From the NCBI GenBank assembly GCA_965276635.1, contig CBDIBC010000002.1, positions 124,001-188,000 on the forward strand: a stretch of 64,000 nucleotides of DNA. Direction: 5' to 3'. The DNA is from CBDIBC01 sp965276635 (GTDB lineage Bacteria; Actinomycetota; Acidimicrobiia; Acidimicrobiales; Palsa-688). The number at the start of each line of letters is the position of its first letter. Position 1 is the stretch's first letter. Both the position numbers and the translations under genes were made by a program. Of the stretch, positions 53,140 through 62,504 are shown piece by piece. Below the pieces are notes generated by a model. The model was not told where the DNA came from, made no database searches, and was given only the letters and a program-made list of their open reading frames with translations.

Positions 53140-54303
53140 GTGAGGGTGGTTCACGCCGTGGGCCACGCCGCGGCCACGGCCGGCAGTATGAGCTGGGAGA
53201 TCCTGTGGGCGCTTGTCCTCGGCTTCTACCTCTCGGCGGTGGTGGAGGCTCTGGTCCACAAAGAAACCATCAGCCGACTGCTGGGCGATCACCGGGCCAA
53301 GAGCCTGGCGGTCGCCACCGGTCTCGGCGCCGCCTCGTCGTCGTGCAGCTACGCCGCGGTGGCGTTGGCCCGCTCCCTGGTCCGCAAAGGCGCCGACTTC
53401 GTGGCCGCCATGGTCTTCGAACTGGCCTCGACCAACCTGGTCATCGAACTGGGGATCATCCTGGCCCTACTGCTGTCGTGGCAGTTCACCCTGGCCGAGT
53501 TCATCGGCGGACCGATCATGATCATCTTCTTGGCCTTGGCGTTCCGGCTATTCGTCTCCCAGAAACTGCTCGACGACGCCCGCACCCAGGCCGACCGGGG
53601 TCTGGCCGGGCGAATGGAAGGCCACGCGGCGATGGAAATGAGCGTCACCGGCGACGGGCCGTTCTGGCGGCGACTGCTCTCCCCCCAGGGGTTCACCGCC
53701 ACCAGCCACATCTATGTCATGAACTGGGCCAGCGTCATCTTCGACATCGCCCTGGGCTTAGTCATCGCCGGCTGCCTGGCCGCCTGGGTGCCCGACAGCT
53801 TCTGGCGGCACCTGTTCTTCACCGGCCACCCCCTCGCCGCCAAAATCTGGGGTCCTCTCATCGGGCCGGCCATCTCCGTCGTGGCCTTCGTGTGCTCCAT
53901 CGGCAACGTCCCCCTCGCCGCGGTGCTCTGGAACGGGGGGATCAGCTTCGGCGGGGTCGTCAGCTTCATCTTCGCCGACCTGATCATCGTCCCCATCCTG
54001 CTCATCTACCGCAAGTACTACGGCACCCGCATGGCCCTCCGGCTCTTCGCTCTCTTCTACGTGACCATGGTCGCCGGCGGCTACATCATCGAACTCGTCT
54101 TCGCCCCCCTCGGGCTGATCCCCGCCAACCGCAACGCCAAAGCCATCAGCCCCCACATCTCGCTCAACAGCGACACCTACCTCAACATCGTCGCCATCGC
54201 CCTCACCGCCGTCCTCGTAATCCGGTTCTACCGCAGCGGTGGCCGGCCCATGCTGGCCATGATGGGCGGCTCCCCCGACCAGGAAGCAGGCGGAGCGGCC
54301 TGA
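53140..54303 (+). CDS. Permease (DUF318/ArsP-YraQ-like), probable metal efflux
   Basis: A 387-residue membrane protein from GTG 53140 (GGAGG 7 bases upstream). It has eight to ten hydrophobic helices in two halves. The first half carries LGAASSSCSYAAVALARSLV and the second SVVAFVCSIGNVPLAAVLWN, the paired cysteine-containing motifs typical of the DUF318 permease family, some of which export arsenicals or take part in Cu/Zn efflux. It lies 142 bases after copA on the same strand, so it is probably co-regulated by copper. Substrate not proven. Confidence 0.85.
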   Translation: MRVVHAVGHAAATAGSMSWEILWALVLGFYLSAVVEALVHKETISRLLGDHRAKSLAVATGLGAASSSCSYAAVALARSLVRKGADFVAAMVFELASTNLVIELGIILALLLSWQFTLAEFIGGPIMIIFLALAFRLFVSQKLLDDARTQADRGLAGRMEGHAAMEMSVTGDGPFWRRLLSPQGFTATSHIYVMNWASVIFDIALGLVIAGCLAAWVPDSFWRHLFFTGHPLAAKIWGPLIGPAISVVAFVCSIGNVPLAAVLWNGGISFGGVVSFIFADLIIVPILLIYRKYYGTRMALRLFALFYVTMVAGGYIIELVFAPLGLIPANRNAKAISPHISLNSDTYLNIVAIALTAVLVIRFYRSGGRPMLAMMGGSPDQEAGGAA

Positions 54304-54839
54304 AGGCTGTGCCGACATCCCACCCCGAGGATTCCCGGTGGCGCAGCGGCAATGAACCGCCGTTGTCTGGAAGCTCGCACGATCAGGAAGACAACCGTTC
54401 GGCGTGGGTTCCGATGCGTGTCACCGGTCAAGCCGCGGACCCGGTCCGATACCTTCGCTGCCGTGCCGCGACCCAGGGCACGGACGACGCCTCGTCGTGG
54501 GGGGGGAGCCGACGAGGCCGCCACAGGATTCCGCCGGGTGGTTGACGGCCGGGGCGGGCTTCAACCGACCCGGCGGCCCCGCTGGGCCCCGGCCGCCCGG
54601 AGCAGTGGCAATGCAGGTGACGGTGCGGGCGGGGATCCGATGCTTGCGACGCCGACCCTGAATGCTTGGCTGATGAGCGGTCGGAGAGCCTGCGGCCATG
54701 GCGCCGACCTGCCGCCCGGGGAGCTTCCTCGCGCCCAGCCCCAGCAGATGGTGGGTAGACCGTACGCGCCGTCGTTCCCCCGACGTGGGGCTAGCTAGCG
54801 CCCCGCTCCCATCCACGCCTGTGCCTGCGAGTGGTTGCC
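54304..54839. other. Intergenic, no gene recognised
   Basis: 536 bases with only short incoherent open frames on both strands. No hairpin, repeat or known gene piece was recognised. Confidence 0.5.
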
Positions 54840-54985
54840 CAAGGTGTTCGCTCACCGCACTCGCTGCTGGGCGCTGGGTGGTAAGCCGCCGACCAGCGGT
54901 CGAGCTCTTCGAAGGACAACGACACCGGCTCGTTGTCGGGCGCAGAATCGAGGTAGCGGCGAAGCGGGTCGCACTTGATTGTCAT
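54840..54985 (-). pseudogene. DUF7662-like small protein, frameshifted
   Basis: ATG 54985 begins TIKCDPLRRYLDSAPDNEPV followed by SLSFEELDR, then a shift to LVGGLPPSA. This is the pattern of a common small protein in which a 'KYDPLxxYL' start and 'LSFxEIExxLGxxLPxSA' motif precede a Trp-rich end. The end is lost here. Confidence 0.5.
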
Positions 54986-55070
54986 CGCCCCAATCCTGGC
55001 GCTGCCGAACATGTGGCTGCGACCTGACACTCAGGCCGCCCGGTGCGCCTCGCCTGGCTGGCGCCTCGGG

Positions 55071-55790
55071 TCACGCAGGTGCTGCCGGCCGAGTAGACCC
55101 CATAAAGACGTCGGCGCCCCAGGCGGCGCCGATGGCGGCGGGATACGCCTCGGTCCGGACGACCGCCCCGGTGGGGGGCGTCGATCATTTGGCCGGCGGC
55201 CACGACCAGCCCGACATGGGTGACGTCGGCCGCCGAGGCCCCGAAGAAGACCAGATCGCCCGCCTGCGCTGGGGTCCCGGGGGCAAGCGGGGCTCTGATG
55301 TCGTATTGGGCTTGAGCCACGCGGGGAAGCCGGATACCGGCGGCGGCGTAGGCGGCTTGGACGAGTCCGGAGCAGTCGAACCCGCCGGGACCGCTGCCAC
55401 CCCAGCGGTAGGGGGTGCCGATCTGGGCTACGGCGTACGCGACAGCAGTGGCCGCTGGGCCGCCGGGTTGGGCGGGTGTGGCGCCTGTGCTGGCGTAGGT
55501 GGCGGCGAGGGCCATGACCTGGGCGACGTAGGCCTGGCTATGGTTGTAGGCGAACACCGCGCCAGTTAGATCGCGGCCGCTGGCGGCGCCGTTGGCGCAG
55601 AGGTCGCGGGCGGCGGCGTAGACGGCGTCGACCGGGTCATTCGGCGAGGCGGGGGTGGCTCCGCCGGGGGGACGGGCATGGCGTAGGCGGCGAAGGTGGT
55701 TGGGGGTCTCGTCTCCGTCTGCGTGCGGGGTGCCGGACGTGACGCGGGCGTCGAAGACCGTTGACACGAGGAGGTGTCGTCGCCGTTTGG
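55071..55790 (-). pseudogene. Cell-wall hydrolase, NlpC/P60 domain, frameshifted
   Basis: DPVDAVYAAARDLCANGAAS and GAVFAYNHSQAYVAQVMALA are the end of a transglycosylase-like linker, and the NlpC/P60 domain follows: GTPYRWGGSGPGGFDCSGLV (catalytic Cys), DVTHVGLVVAAGQMIDAPH (two His). A 2-base loss just after the last His near 55185 shifts the frame; the original ending (VVRTEAYPAAIGAAWGADVF, stop at 55071) continues in another. The N-terminal half is also out of frame. Proteins with this layout are often encoded by actinobacterial conjugative elements, where they open the wall. Confidence 0.75.
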
Positions 55791-55855
55791 GTAACGGACT
55801 CGGAACCGGGGGCCGCCGAGGACAACGCGAGTACCCTGGTAGCTCCACGGTGACG

Positions 55856-56203
55856 TTAGTTCCTTCTGTGTTCGCCGATGGCGGCATCCGGAGGAGCCCC
55901 GTCGATCTCTCGACGCCACCCCCCGATGGTGCCCCACTGGCCATTGTCGGCCTGCTTGACGAGCAGGACGCGTCCGTCGTCGTCCCAGGGAAGCACCGCG
56001 ACTGACGGGAGGACCAGCAGCTCGTGGCCTACGAGCTTGCGCAGTCAGGCGATGACGGGGAGATTCGCACCAAGCGAAAGCTATCCGCCTCGACGATCCT
56101 CAACCGGGGTCCGACAGCCCCGTTACGTAGGGACCTGCGCTGTCACCTCCTGCGCAACGGCGCCCGGGTGAACGATCGGTATCTTGCTGGCGAGGTCGGT
56201 CAT
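55856..56203 (-). pseudogene. NUDIX hydrolase, decayed and truncated
   Basis: ATG 56203 overlaps the methyltransferase stop (ATGA) and starts TDLASKIPIVHPGA. After in-frame stops and shifts, ELLVLPSVAVLPWDDDGRVL then KQADNGQWGTIGGW appears, the segment just before a NUDIX box. The box itself breaks down after DGAPPDAAIGE and a stop follows at 55856, so the catalytic REUXEE residues are absent. Confidence 0.65.
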
Positions 56204-56961
56204 CGCCTCGTCACCGCCCCGTCGAGGGTGTAGATGCTAATCGGGTCGGTGCTGGACTTGCCGGCCGCTGTGCCGGTCCAGTCGTGCCAGCGCGCCGTCA
56301 CCGCCAAGCCGGCGAGGCCGGCCATCTGGTCGAGTTCCTCCAGCGTGGCGTAGTGAAGGGTGACGTCGTAAGCGGTGAGCCCGGACGCGTCGGACAATTC
56401 GTGGGTGATATGGATGCACCGCCGATCGGCGTCATGGCAGCTTCGCACGACATGCCCGCCACCGCCTGGATCGGGGCGGGTCTCGACGCGCCGACCGTCG
56501 GCGTCGTAGCGGTCCCGGTCTGGACGGAACGCCTCGATGAACAGTCGGCCACCCGGTCGAAGGTGCCGGGCGGCGGAGGCGATGCAGCTACGTTGAGCGG
56601 CGTGGCCGGAGAGCATAAACAGGGTACTGACCGCGCACACCGCCACGTCGTAGTCCATGCGGGGCAGGTTGAAATCGGCTAGGTCCGCCCGAAACACTCC
56701 GACTCGCGTGCCACCCGGCTGGGCGCGAAGCCGTTCGATCATGCGGCCGCTCGCCTCGATGCCGTCGACATGCACTCGGCGCTCGAGCAGCGGGATCGCC
56801 AGCCGCCCGGTTCCGAGGCCCAGCTCCAGCAGACGTCCGCCCGGACCTGCCGCCTTGGCCAGGGTCTCAACTGCGGCATCGGGCGCGAAGCGCGCCCCGT
56901 AGATCCGGTCGTAGGCGTCGGCATGAGTGTCGCCGTATTCGCTGGCGCGCCGATCGACCAC
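56200..56961 (-). CDS. Class I SAM-dependent methyltransferase
   Basis: A 253-residue protein. GGRLLELGLGTGRLAIPLLE is motif I of the SAM-binding fold, VHVDGIEASGRMIERLRA motif II, FRADLADFNLPRMDYDVAVC motif III/IV, and HLRPGGRLFIEAF the post-I strand. It methylates an unknown small molecule or macromolecule. The stop overlaps the start of the NUDIX remnant, so the two were one transcription unit. No defect is seen in this gene. Confidence 0.85.
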   Translation of the reverse strand: MVDRRASEYGDTHADAYDRIYGARFAPDAAVETLAKAAGPGGRLLELGLGTGRLAIPLLERRVHVDGIEASGRMIERLRAQPGGTRVGVFRADLADFNLPRMDYDVAVCAVSTLFMLSGHAAQRSCIASAARHLRPGGRLFIEAFRPDRDRYDADGRRVETRPDPGGGGHVVRSCHDADRRCIHITHELSDASGLTAYDVTLHYATLEELDQMAGLAGLAVTARWHDWTGTAAGKSSTDPISIYTLDGAVTRR

Positions 56962-57269
56962 CCGCCCAGTTTGCCTGACAGGTTCCTGGCTCAGACGGCC
57001 CCATTTAGCCGTACCGCTGGAGGATCCTCGACCGGATCGACGTAATCGTCACCCTGGTACTGACATCGGCATGCTCGACCAGGCCCCCATCCCGCCGGCG
57101 AGCAGCCCAGACTCCGGCGCCGGCCGGTCGGCGAATGCGCTGCGGCCTGAGCGTCCGCCGTGGCCACAGAGGGCCAGGTCGAGGCCCCGCCGGGCCAGTA
57201 GCCGAGCGCTCACACTCTTCTCACACCGGTCTCACGAACGCCTCATCGACGGCGCCGATACTGCACCTC

Positions 57270-57752
57270 ATGCACATCTTCACGACCACCAAGCAACGGG
57301 TAGCGGTCGCCGCCGCCGCCGGCACCGGCCTTCTCCTGGCCGCAGGCGGGGGAGCGGCGTACGCGGCCACCGCCCCATCCGCGACCCAGCCGCCGGCAGT
57401 CACCCAGCCGCCGGCAGTCACCCAGCCGGCGCACCACTCCAAGACCCACGCCCGACGCGATCTCCTGGCGCGCGCCGATCACGCCACCGCCGAGGTCGAG
57501 AAGAAGGGCCAGTGGGTCACTGTCACCCTCGACCGTGGGAACGTCACCGCCGTCTCGGGCTCGTCGATCACCCTGGCCCGCCCCGACGGCCAGTCGGTAA
57601 CCGTCGCCGTTGCCCCCACGACCAAGTACCGGGGCAACGAGGCCGCCAGCGCGGCCGCCCTCAAGACCGGCGTCCGGGCCGAGGTCACCTCCATGAACGG
57701 GACCGCCACCACGGTCGTCGAAGGCACCAAGCCGCTCACCGCCCGGCGCTGA
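57270..57752 (+). CDS. Secreted small protein, DUF5666-like
   Basis: A 160-residue protein from ATG 57270. A Sec signal (VAVAAAAGTGLLLAAGGGAA ending AYA) leads to a short Pro-rich repeat (18-base DNA repeat encoding QPPAVT, twice) and a beta-rich domain (VTVTLDRGNVTAVSGSSITL, DGQSVTVAVAPTTKYRGNEA, GVRAEVTSMNGTATTVVEG), the layout of DUF5666-type OB-like domains. No ribosome-binding site is obvious. It is divergent from the histidine kinase end by 240 bases, and similar proteins are often regulated by such two-component systems. Confidence 0.7.
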   Translation: MHIFTTTKQRVAVAAAAGTGLLLAAGGGAAYAATAPSATQPPAVTQPPAVTQPAHHSKTHARRDLLARADHATAEVEKKGQWVTVTLDRGNVTAVSGSSITLARPDGQSVTVAVAPTTKYRGNEAASAAALKTGVRAEVTSMNGTATTVVEGTKPLTARR

Positions 57753-57993
57753 AGGCTAGCCCCCCGAGCAACCCTCCGCGCTCGGTGTTGATGGACTGTC
57801 GCAGCGCAGCGGGATCAAAGCGGAAGGTGGGTGGCTGCAGCTGATCCACGCCTTCGAGTGTGGCGGGTGCTGCGCGTCACGCTGAAGACCGACCCCGGAA
57901 CGCGTCCTCTTGCGGTGGTCTATGGCGCGGGACGCCACGCCGCCATCCCGGAGGACGACCGTGGGTCCCGGAGGACGACCGTGGGGTTTGGCG

Positions 57994-59587
57994 TCATGGC
58001 TCGTCGTGGGGAACGGAACGGTGCTCGGTGGCGTGGTGGGTGCCGGTTCCGTTGGCGGCGAGTGGGAGGTCGAGTACGATTGTGGTTCCGCCGCCGGGGT
58101 TGTCGTCGATTCGGACCTGGCCGTGATGGTCGGCGGCGATGCCGGCCACGATGGGGAGGCCGAGGCCGGCGCCGCCGGGGGCGCGGGCGGGGTCTCCGCG
58201 GTAGAAGCGTTCGAAGACCTTGGTCCGCTCGGCTGGGGGTATGCCCGGTCCGTGGTCGGACACGCTCAGCTCAGCTCGGGTGCCGTGGGTCGTGACCCGG
58301 TTGGTGATCGGGGCGTGAGGAGGGCTGTACTTTGCGGCGTTTTCGACCAGGTTGGTGATGGCCCGGGACAGTCCTTCTGCGTCGGCGAGCACGTGGGTTG
58401 GTCCGGTCTCGACTTGGATCGGGTGGCCGCCCGCTGCGGCTTGCCATTGTTCGGGTTGGTCGGCGACGAGGCGGCGGAGGTCGATGGTCTGTTGGGCTGG
58501 CTGGGTTGGCCGGCTTCTTGTCGGGATAGCAGTAGGAGGTCGTCGACGAGGCGGGACATGCGCTCGGTTTGGGCTTGGATGTGACCGAGGGATTCGGCCA
58601 GGTCGTCGGGGTCGGTGAGGGCGCCGAGCGGAGGACTTGGGCGCCGCCGCGGATGGCGGTGAGCGGGGTTCGTAGCTCGTGGGAGGCGTCGGCCACGAAG
58701 CGGCGCATGGCGGCCTCTCGGTCCCGGAGCTGCTCGACGAGGGTGTCGCGTTCGACCAGCGCGCCTTGGAGTCGGTCGACCATGCGATCGAAGGCGGTGC
58801 CGAGCTGGCCGATCTCGTCGCGGCTGCGTTGCAGGTTGGTCCGCTGGTCGAGGTCGCCGCCGGCTATGCCGTCGGCGATCCGGGCGACCGTTCGTAGCGG
58901 GGCGAGCGCGGAGCGCAGCAGGGGAAGGCTGAGGGCGATCGCGCCGAGCAGGGCGGCGAGGCCGCCGAGGACGGTCACGGTGAGGACGACTCGAACAGCG
59001 GCGTCGTCGCTGCCGAGATCGGTGACCAAGATGGCGGTGTCGGCCCCAACAGGCTGGCTGATGGCCAGAAGGTGGTGTCCCTGGGATCGGACGGTCACAT
59101 ACCCCGACCCCGACGGCAGGTTGGTCAGCACCGAGGTCGGGACGCTGAAGCTGCTTTGACGGCCGTTGCGCCCGGCGGCGGCGCAGGCCAAGAGCGTGCC
59201 GTCAGGCCCGGCGATGGCGCTGGCGATGGTCTTGTCGGCCAGGGCTTGGGTGACGGCGGCCGCGCCCCCCGGTCCGGGGGCGCGGCCGTGGCTGGCGCCC
59301 GGGCCTGCGGTCGGGCCGTCGCGGTTGGGCGGGCCGCTGGGAAGGACGGTGCCGACGCTGGCGCAGGTGTGGGTCGATGAGCTGGTGGTGGAGCCGGTCG
59401 ATCCGCCAGTCGTCGAGGCGGGTAGGGGCGGGGTGGTGGCCAATACGTTGAGCTCGGCGCGCAGTCCTTGGGCGCTGCGCTGGTAGAGGACGTGACGCAA
59501 AACGAGGATCTCGGCGGTGCCGACCGCGGCGATGAGCACGGCCAGGATGGCCAGCACCCCGATGATCAAGCGCCGTCGGATGGTCAT
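57994..59587 (-). pseudogene. Sensor histidine kinase, frameshifted twice
   Basis: The N-terminal part from ATG 59587 has one TM helix (LIIGVLAILAVLIAAVGTAE), an extracellular domain of ~130 residues, a second TM (VVLTVTVLGGLAALLGAIAL), a HAMP domain and the phospho-acceptor HELRTPLTAIRGG. A shift near 58630 is followed by MSRLVDDLLLLSRQEAGQPS, and another near 58505 by LRRLVADQPEQWQAA, NLVENAAKYS (N box), DHGPGIP (G1) and GGAGLGLPIV (G2). All catalytic boxes exist, so two single-base errors would restore a whole EnvZ/MprB-like kinase. It is downstream of the response regulator in the same direction. Confidence 0.88.
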
Positions 59588-59624
59588 GGCACCCCAGGTG
59601 GGCGCGGCCGGGTTGGCATGGCGC

Positions 59625-60362
59625 TCAGGTCATCAGCCGGTAGCCCAGGCCACGCACCGTTTGGAGGTGACGGCGGTCGGCGTCGAGCTTATTGCGCAGG
59701 TAGCGGACGTAGACGTCGACGATGTTGGGGTCGCCGTAGAAGGTGTGGCCCCCCACCTGGTCCACGATGACGTCGCGAGTGAGGACCTGGCGGGGATGGC
59801 GCAGGAACAGCCAGAACAGGTCGTAATAGCGCCGGGTCAGCTCGACCGCTTCGCCGTCGTTGGTGACGGTCATGGCGTTCTCGTCGAGGACGTAGGGTCC
59901 GGCGGCGAGCAGGGACTGTTGGTTGGGCAGGCGACGGCGGAGCAGGGCGCGGATGCGGGCCAGGAGCTCTTCGAAGTCGAACGGCTTGACCAGATAGTCG
60001 TCGGCTCCGGCGTCGAGCCCGGCGATCCGTTGGCTCACGGCGTCGGCGGCGGTGAGCATCAACACCACCAGGTCGGGGTCGCCGCGCAGGCGTTGGCACA
60101 CCTCGACGCCGTCCATGCCGGGCAGCATGAGGTCGAGGACCACCAGGTCGATGTGGGTGGTGTCGCAGGCGGCCAGGGCGTGGGGGCCGTCGCCGGCGAC
60201 GGTCACCTGGTAGCCGGCGCGGTCGAGGCCCATGCGCAAGAAGCTGGTGATGGCCGCTTCGTCGTCGACGACCAGGATCGACGGGCGCCGGGGCGGCCGG
60301 TGCAAGCCGGGCAGGTTGTCGCCGAGTCGCTCGGCGGTGGGACGGTCAGTGCCGGAGGTCAT
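59625..60362 (-). CDS. OmpR/PhoB-family response regulator
   Basis: A 245-residue regulator. Receiver domain: ILVVDDEAAITSFLRMGL, VVLDLMLPGMDGVEV (phospho-acceptor Asp), LTAADAV and YLVKPFDFEELLARI. DNA-binding winged helix: DLFWLFLRHPRQVLTRDVIV and IVDVYVRYLRNKLDADR. It resembles the actinobacterial MprA/TcrA group. The kinase gene starts 37 bases downstream. Together they would couple an envelope signal to transcription. Confidence 0.95.
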   Translation of the reverse strand: MTSGTDRPTAERLGDNLPGLHRPPRRPSILVVDDEAAITSFLRMGLDRAGYQVTVAGDGPHALAACDTTHIDLVVLDLMLPGMDGVEVCQRLRGDPDLVVLMLTAADAVSQRIAGLDAGADDYLVKPFDFEELLARIRALLRRRLPNQQSLLAAGPYVLDENAMTVTNDGEAVELTRRYYDLFWLFLRHPRQVLTRDVIVDQVGGHTFYGDPNIVDVYVRYLRNKLDADRRHLQTVRGLGYRLMT

Positions 60363-60458
60363 TGCGACCGCGATAGCTTCGTGTCAGCAGATCGTGGGTC
60401 GCCGGACAGGCGAGACCGGTGGGCGGATGGGTCGGGATGAGCAGAAGCGCCGATGATG

Positions 60459-61367
60459 TCATGGTAGGACGGCTCCCGGAGCGGAGCTGCCGCCCGGTCC
60501 GGGTCGGGCAGCATTCGGCCCGGACGCACCGACCGCGCCGGATCGGCCGGCGCGGTCGGCTGGTGGTGGTCCGCCAGGCGAACTGGCCGGCGTGTCGGCG
60601 TTCGCCGATGGGCTGGCGGACTGGCCCCGATCGACCGGCGAGCTTCCGGCACCGTTGGGTTGCGGACCCGACGTATCACTCGTCGGAGACAGCTGGTTGT
60701 TGGTGGCCGGGACCGTCGTGGTCGCGGCGGCAGGGAGGCTGGTCGTCGTTGCCGGACCGACAATTTTACTCCGCTGGTTGCTGGCATCGATGGCGCAGTG
60801 AGCGAGGGCGGCCGCCATGACCACGAGGGCCACCGCGACAAGAACGACGGTCAGCAAAACCATTCGATGGTGTCGGTGTCGTCTCGCCGGCCTCGTCGTG
60901 TCGGGCGGCGCCGGGTTGGTGGATGGTGCGGGCAGGATCTCGGTCGGGTCCGGCGATTGGAAAGGGGGCAGTACGCCGGTTGGATCCCCCGCGCTCGACG
61001 CCACCTCGAGCCTCGCGGTCGGGTCATCGTCTGGAGGCTGGGTCGCGTCACCTTCTCCCTGGTGTGTGGCCGTGTCGGCACGGAGCTGACGTAGCAGCAT
61101 GGCGAGATGTTGGGCGTCGCCGACAAAGCGCCCAGGATCGGGGCCGGTGTCTGCCACCAGACGCAGCAAGCATCCCAGGCGACCATCGGAATCCGCGGGC
61201 CACAACGCGGCGCGCAGTGTGGCCGCCAGAGAGCGCACGTCGCTGGCGGGATTCTGGTTTGGGGTTGATGCCAGTCCCAGGTTGGCTAGCTTGGCTGCCC
61301 CGTCGGCTCCGACGATGATGAGGCCGACCGCTACGACAACTCCCAGGGCAACCTTCGTCCAAGTCAA
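60459..61367 (-). CDS. Two-TM protein with Pro/Ser/Thr-rich exterior tail
   Basis: A 302-residue protein, apparently from TTG 61367. A first TM (VALGVVVAVGLIIVGADG), a cytoplasmic or loop segment of ~140 residues with conserved-looking LAMLLRQLRADTAT, a second TM (MVLLTVVLVAVALVVMAAAL) and a long low-complexity tail (SPTSDTSGPQPNGAGSSPVD). I recognise no domain. It lies upstream of the response regulator on the same strand, with a 96-base gap. The low-complexity tail looks like a wall-spanning region. Confidence 0.55.
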   Translation of the reverse strand: MTWTKVALGVVVAVGLIIVGADGAAKLANLGLASTPNQNPASDVRSLAATLRAALWPADSDGRLGCLLRLVADTGPDPGRFVGDAQHLAMLLRQLRADTATHQGEGDATQPPDDDPTARLEVASSAGDPTGVLPPFQSPDPTEILPAPSTNPAPPDTTRPARRHRHHRMVLLTVVLVAVALVVMAAALAHCAIDASNQRSKIVGPATTTSLPAAATTTVPATNNQLSPTSDTSGPQPNGAGSSPVDRGQSASPSANADTPASSPGGPPPADRAGRSGAVGASGPNAARPGPGGSSAPGAVLP

Positions 61368-61570
61368 CGACGCCAGCCACCTCGACGTCGCGCTCCTCCT
61401 TTTCCCACGTCGACTTTCTAAACTGGGACGACCCGCACATGCTCTCGACCGTCCAGGTCAACGAGTTGGCTACGAAGCTGTATATGAGGCCAGCGATGCA
61501 CTGGCAGCCCCGAAGCTGCCGTACTCTGGACCGAGCGGTCAGCCCTCTGGCCGGCTCGGAGGAGGTCCGA

Positions 61571-62503
61571 ATGGCTAACTGGCGCGAGAAGCTCAAGGCG
61601 CACGGCGAGGTGTCGCGCGAGGCATTGGATCCTTATCGGGCCGCTGGCGGGAGCGTCTATAGGTACGTTCTCGACCTCGACGCGCTGCGGGTGCAGGACA
61701 CGTCGCTTCCGAGTGTGCAGGCGGCGCTTTTGGCCGGCTGGGTCGCCTTTGCGCTGCAAGTACTGGGTGACGAGATGCTTGACGCCGACGCGGCACTCGA
61801 TCCGTCCACGGCGCACTTTGTGCCTCCGGTGACCGCGAAGCAGGTCATGGAGTTCTACCAGCCGGTGCAGGCGTGGATGGCCCGAGCCCAAGCGGCGAAA
61901 GCGAACCCCTCCTACCGGCTAGACGCTGTGGTTCCCGAGGTGCTCCCCGAGTGGGTGGAGGTGGAACCGTGTCCGGCCGCGCACCTGTTGGCGCTTCGCC
62001 AAGCCACGGCCCGCCTGCGCGAGCACACCGAGGGACTGTTGGCGGGTTTCGACCCGGGTCCGCAGCAGGCCCACGCGAAAGACATCGTGGCGGAGGGGGT
62101 CGCTGAAGCCCAGTCGGCGGCTGACTACGCCAATGGCCTGTGGGGAGCGACGGCGGGGCCGCCGCCGGCCAAGCTACACGAGGTCATCGAAGCCAACCTC
62201 AAGCACGCCGCCGAGTCCTACTTCTACCTCGGGCAGGTGATCGCCATGCCGGGCCTCGCCGACGCCCCCCGCAGGGTTCGACAGGCAGGGTCCGAACAGG
62301 ATGGCCCCCACTCGTTCCTCGAGACCATGATTCGGTCCTACCCTCAGGTGGCGCAGCGCCGCCGTGGTGGTGTCCTGTCGGGGATGGGCGGCGGCCTGCT
62401 CGGCGGTCTGGTGGGCGGTGTTATTGCTGGAGAGATATTCGGCGGCGGCGACGGCGGATTCGGCGACGGCGGCTGGAACGACGACGGAGGCGGCCTGTTC
62501 TGA
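61571..62503 (+). CDS. Hypothetical protein facing PspA, Gly-rich C-terminus
   Basis: A 310-residue protein from ATG 61571, with GGAGGAGG upstream; the 44 codons upstream in frame are not used. The N-terminal ~230 residues are Ala-rich helices (LLAGWVAFALQVLGDEMLDA, LREHTEGLLAGFDPGPQQAH). The C-terminus is a Gly-rich hydrophobic tail (GVLSGMGGGLLGGLVGGVIA then GGDGGFGDGGWNDDGG), which could insert in or lie on a membrane. It converges on pspA, with 1 base between the stops. I do not recognise the family; context suggests an envelope-stress partner. Confidence 0.65.
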   Translation: MANWREKLKAHGEVSREALDPYRAAGGSVYRYVLDLDALRVQDTSLPSVQAALLAGWVAFALQVLGDEMLDADAALDPSTAHFVPPVTAKQVMEFYQPVQAWMARAQAAKANPSYRLDAVVPEVLPEWVEVEPCPAAHLLALRQATARLREHTEGLLAGFDPGPQQAHAKDIVAEGVAEAQSAADYANGLWGATAGPPPAKLHEVIEANLKHAAESYFYLGQVIAMPGLADAPRRVRQAGSEQDGPHSFLETMIRSYPQVAQRRRGGVLSGMGGGLLGGLVGGVIAGEIFGGGDGGFGDGGWNDDGGGLF

Positions 62504-62504
62504 T

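Noticed and set aside
57384..57426. 18-base tandem repeat as a regulatory array
   Set aside because: It is in frame within the secreted-protein gene and encodes a Pro-rich linker.
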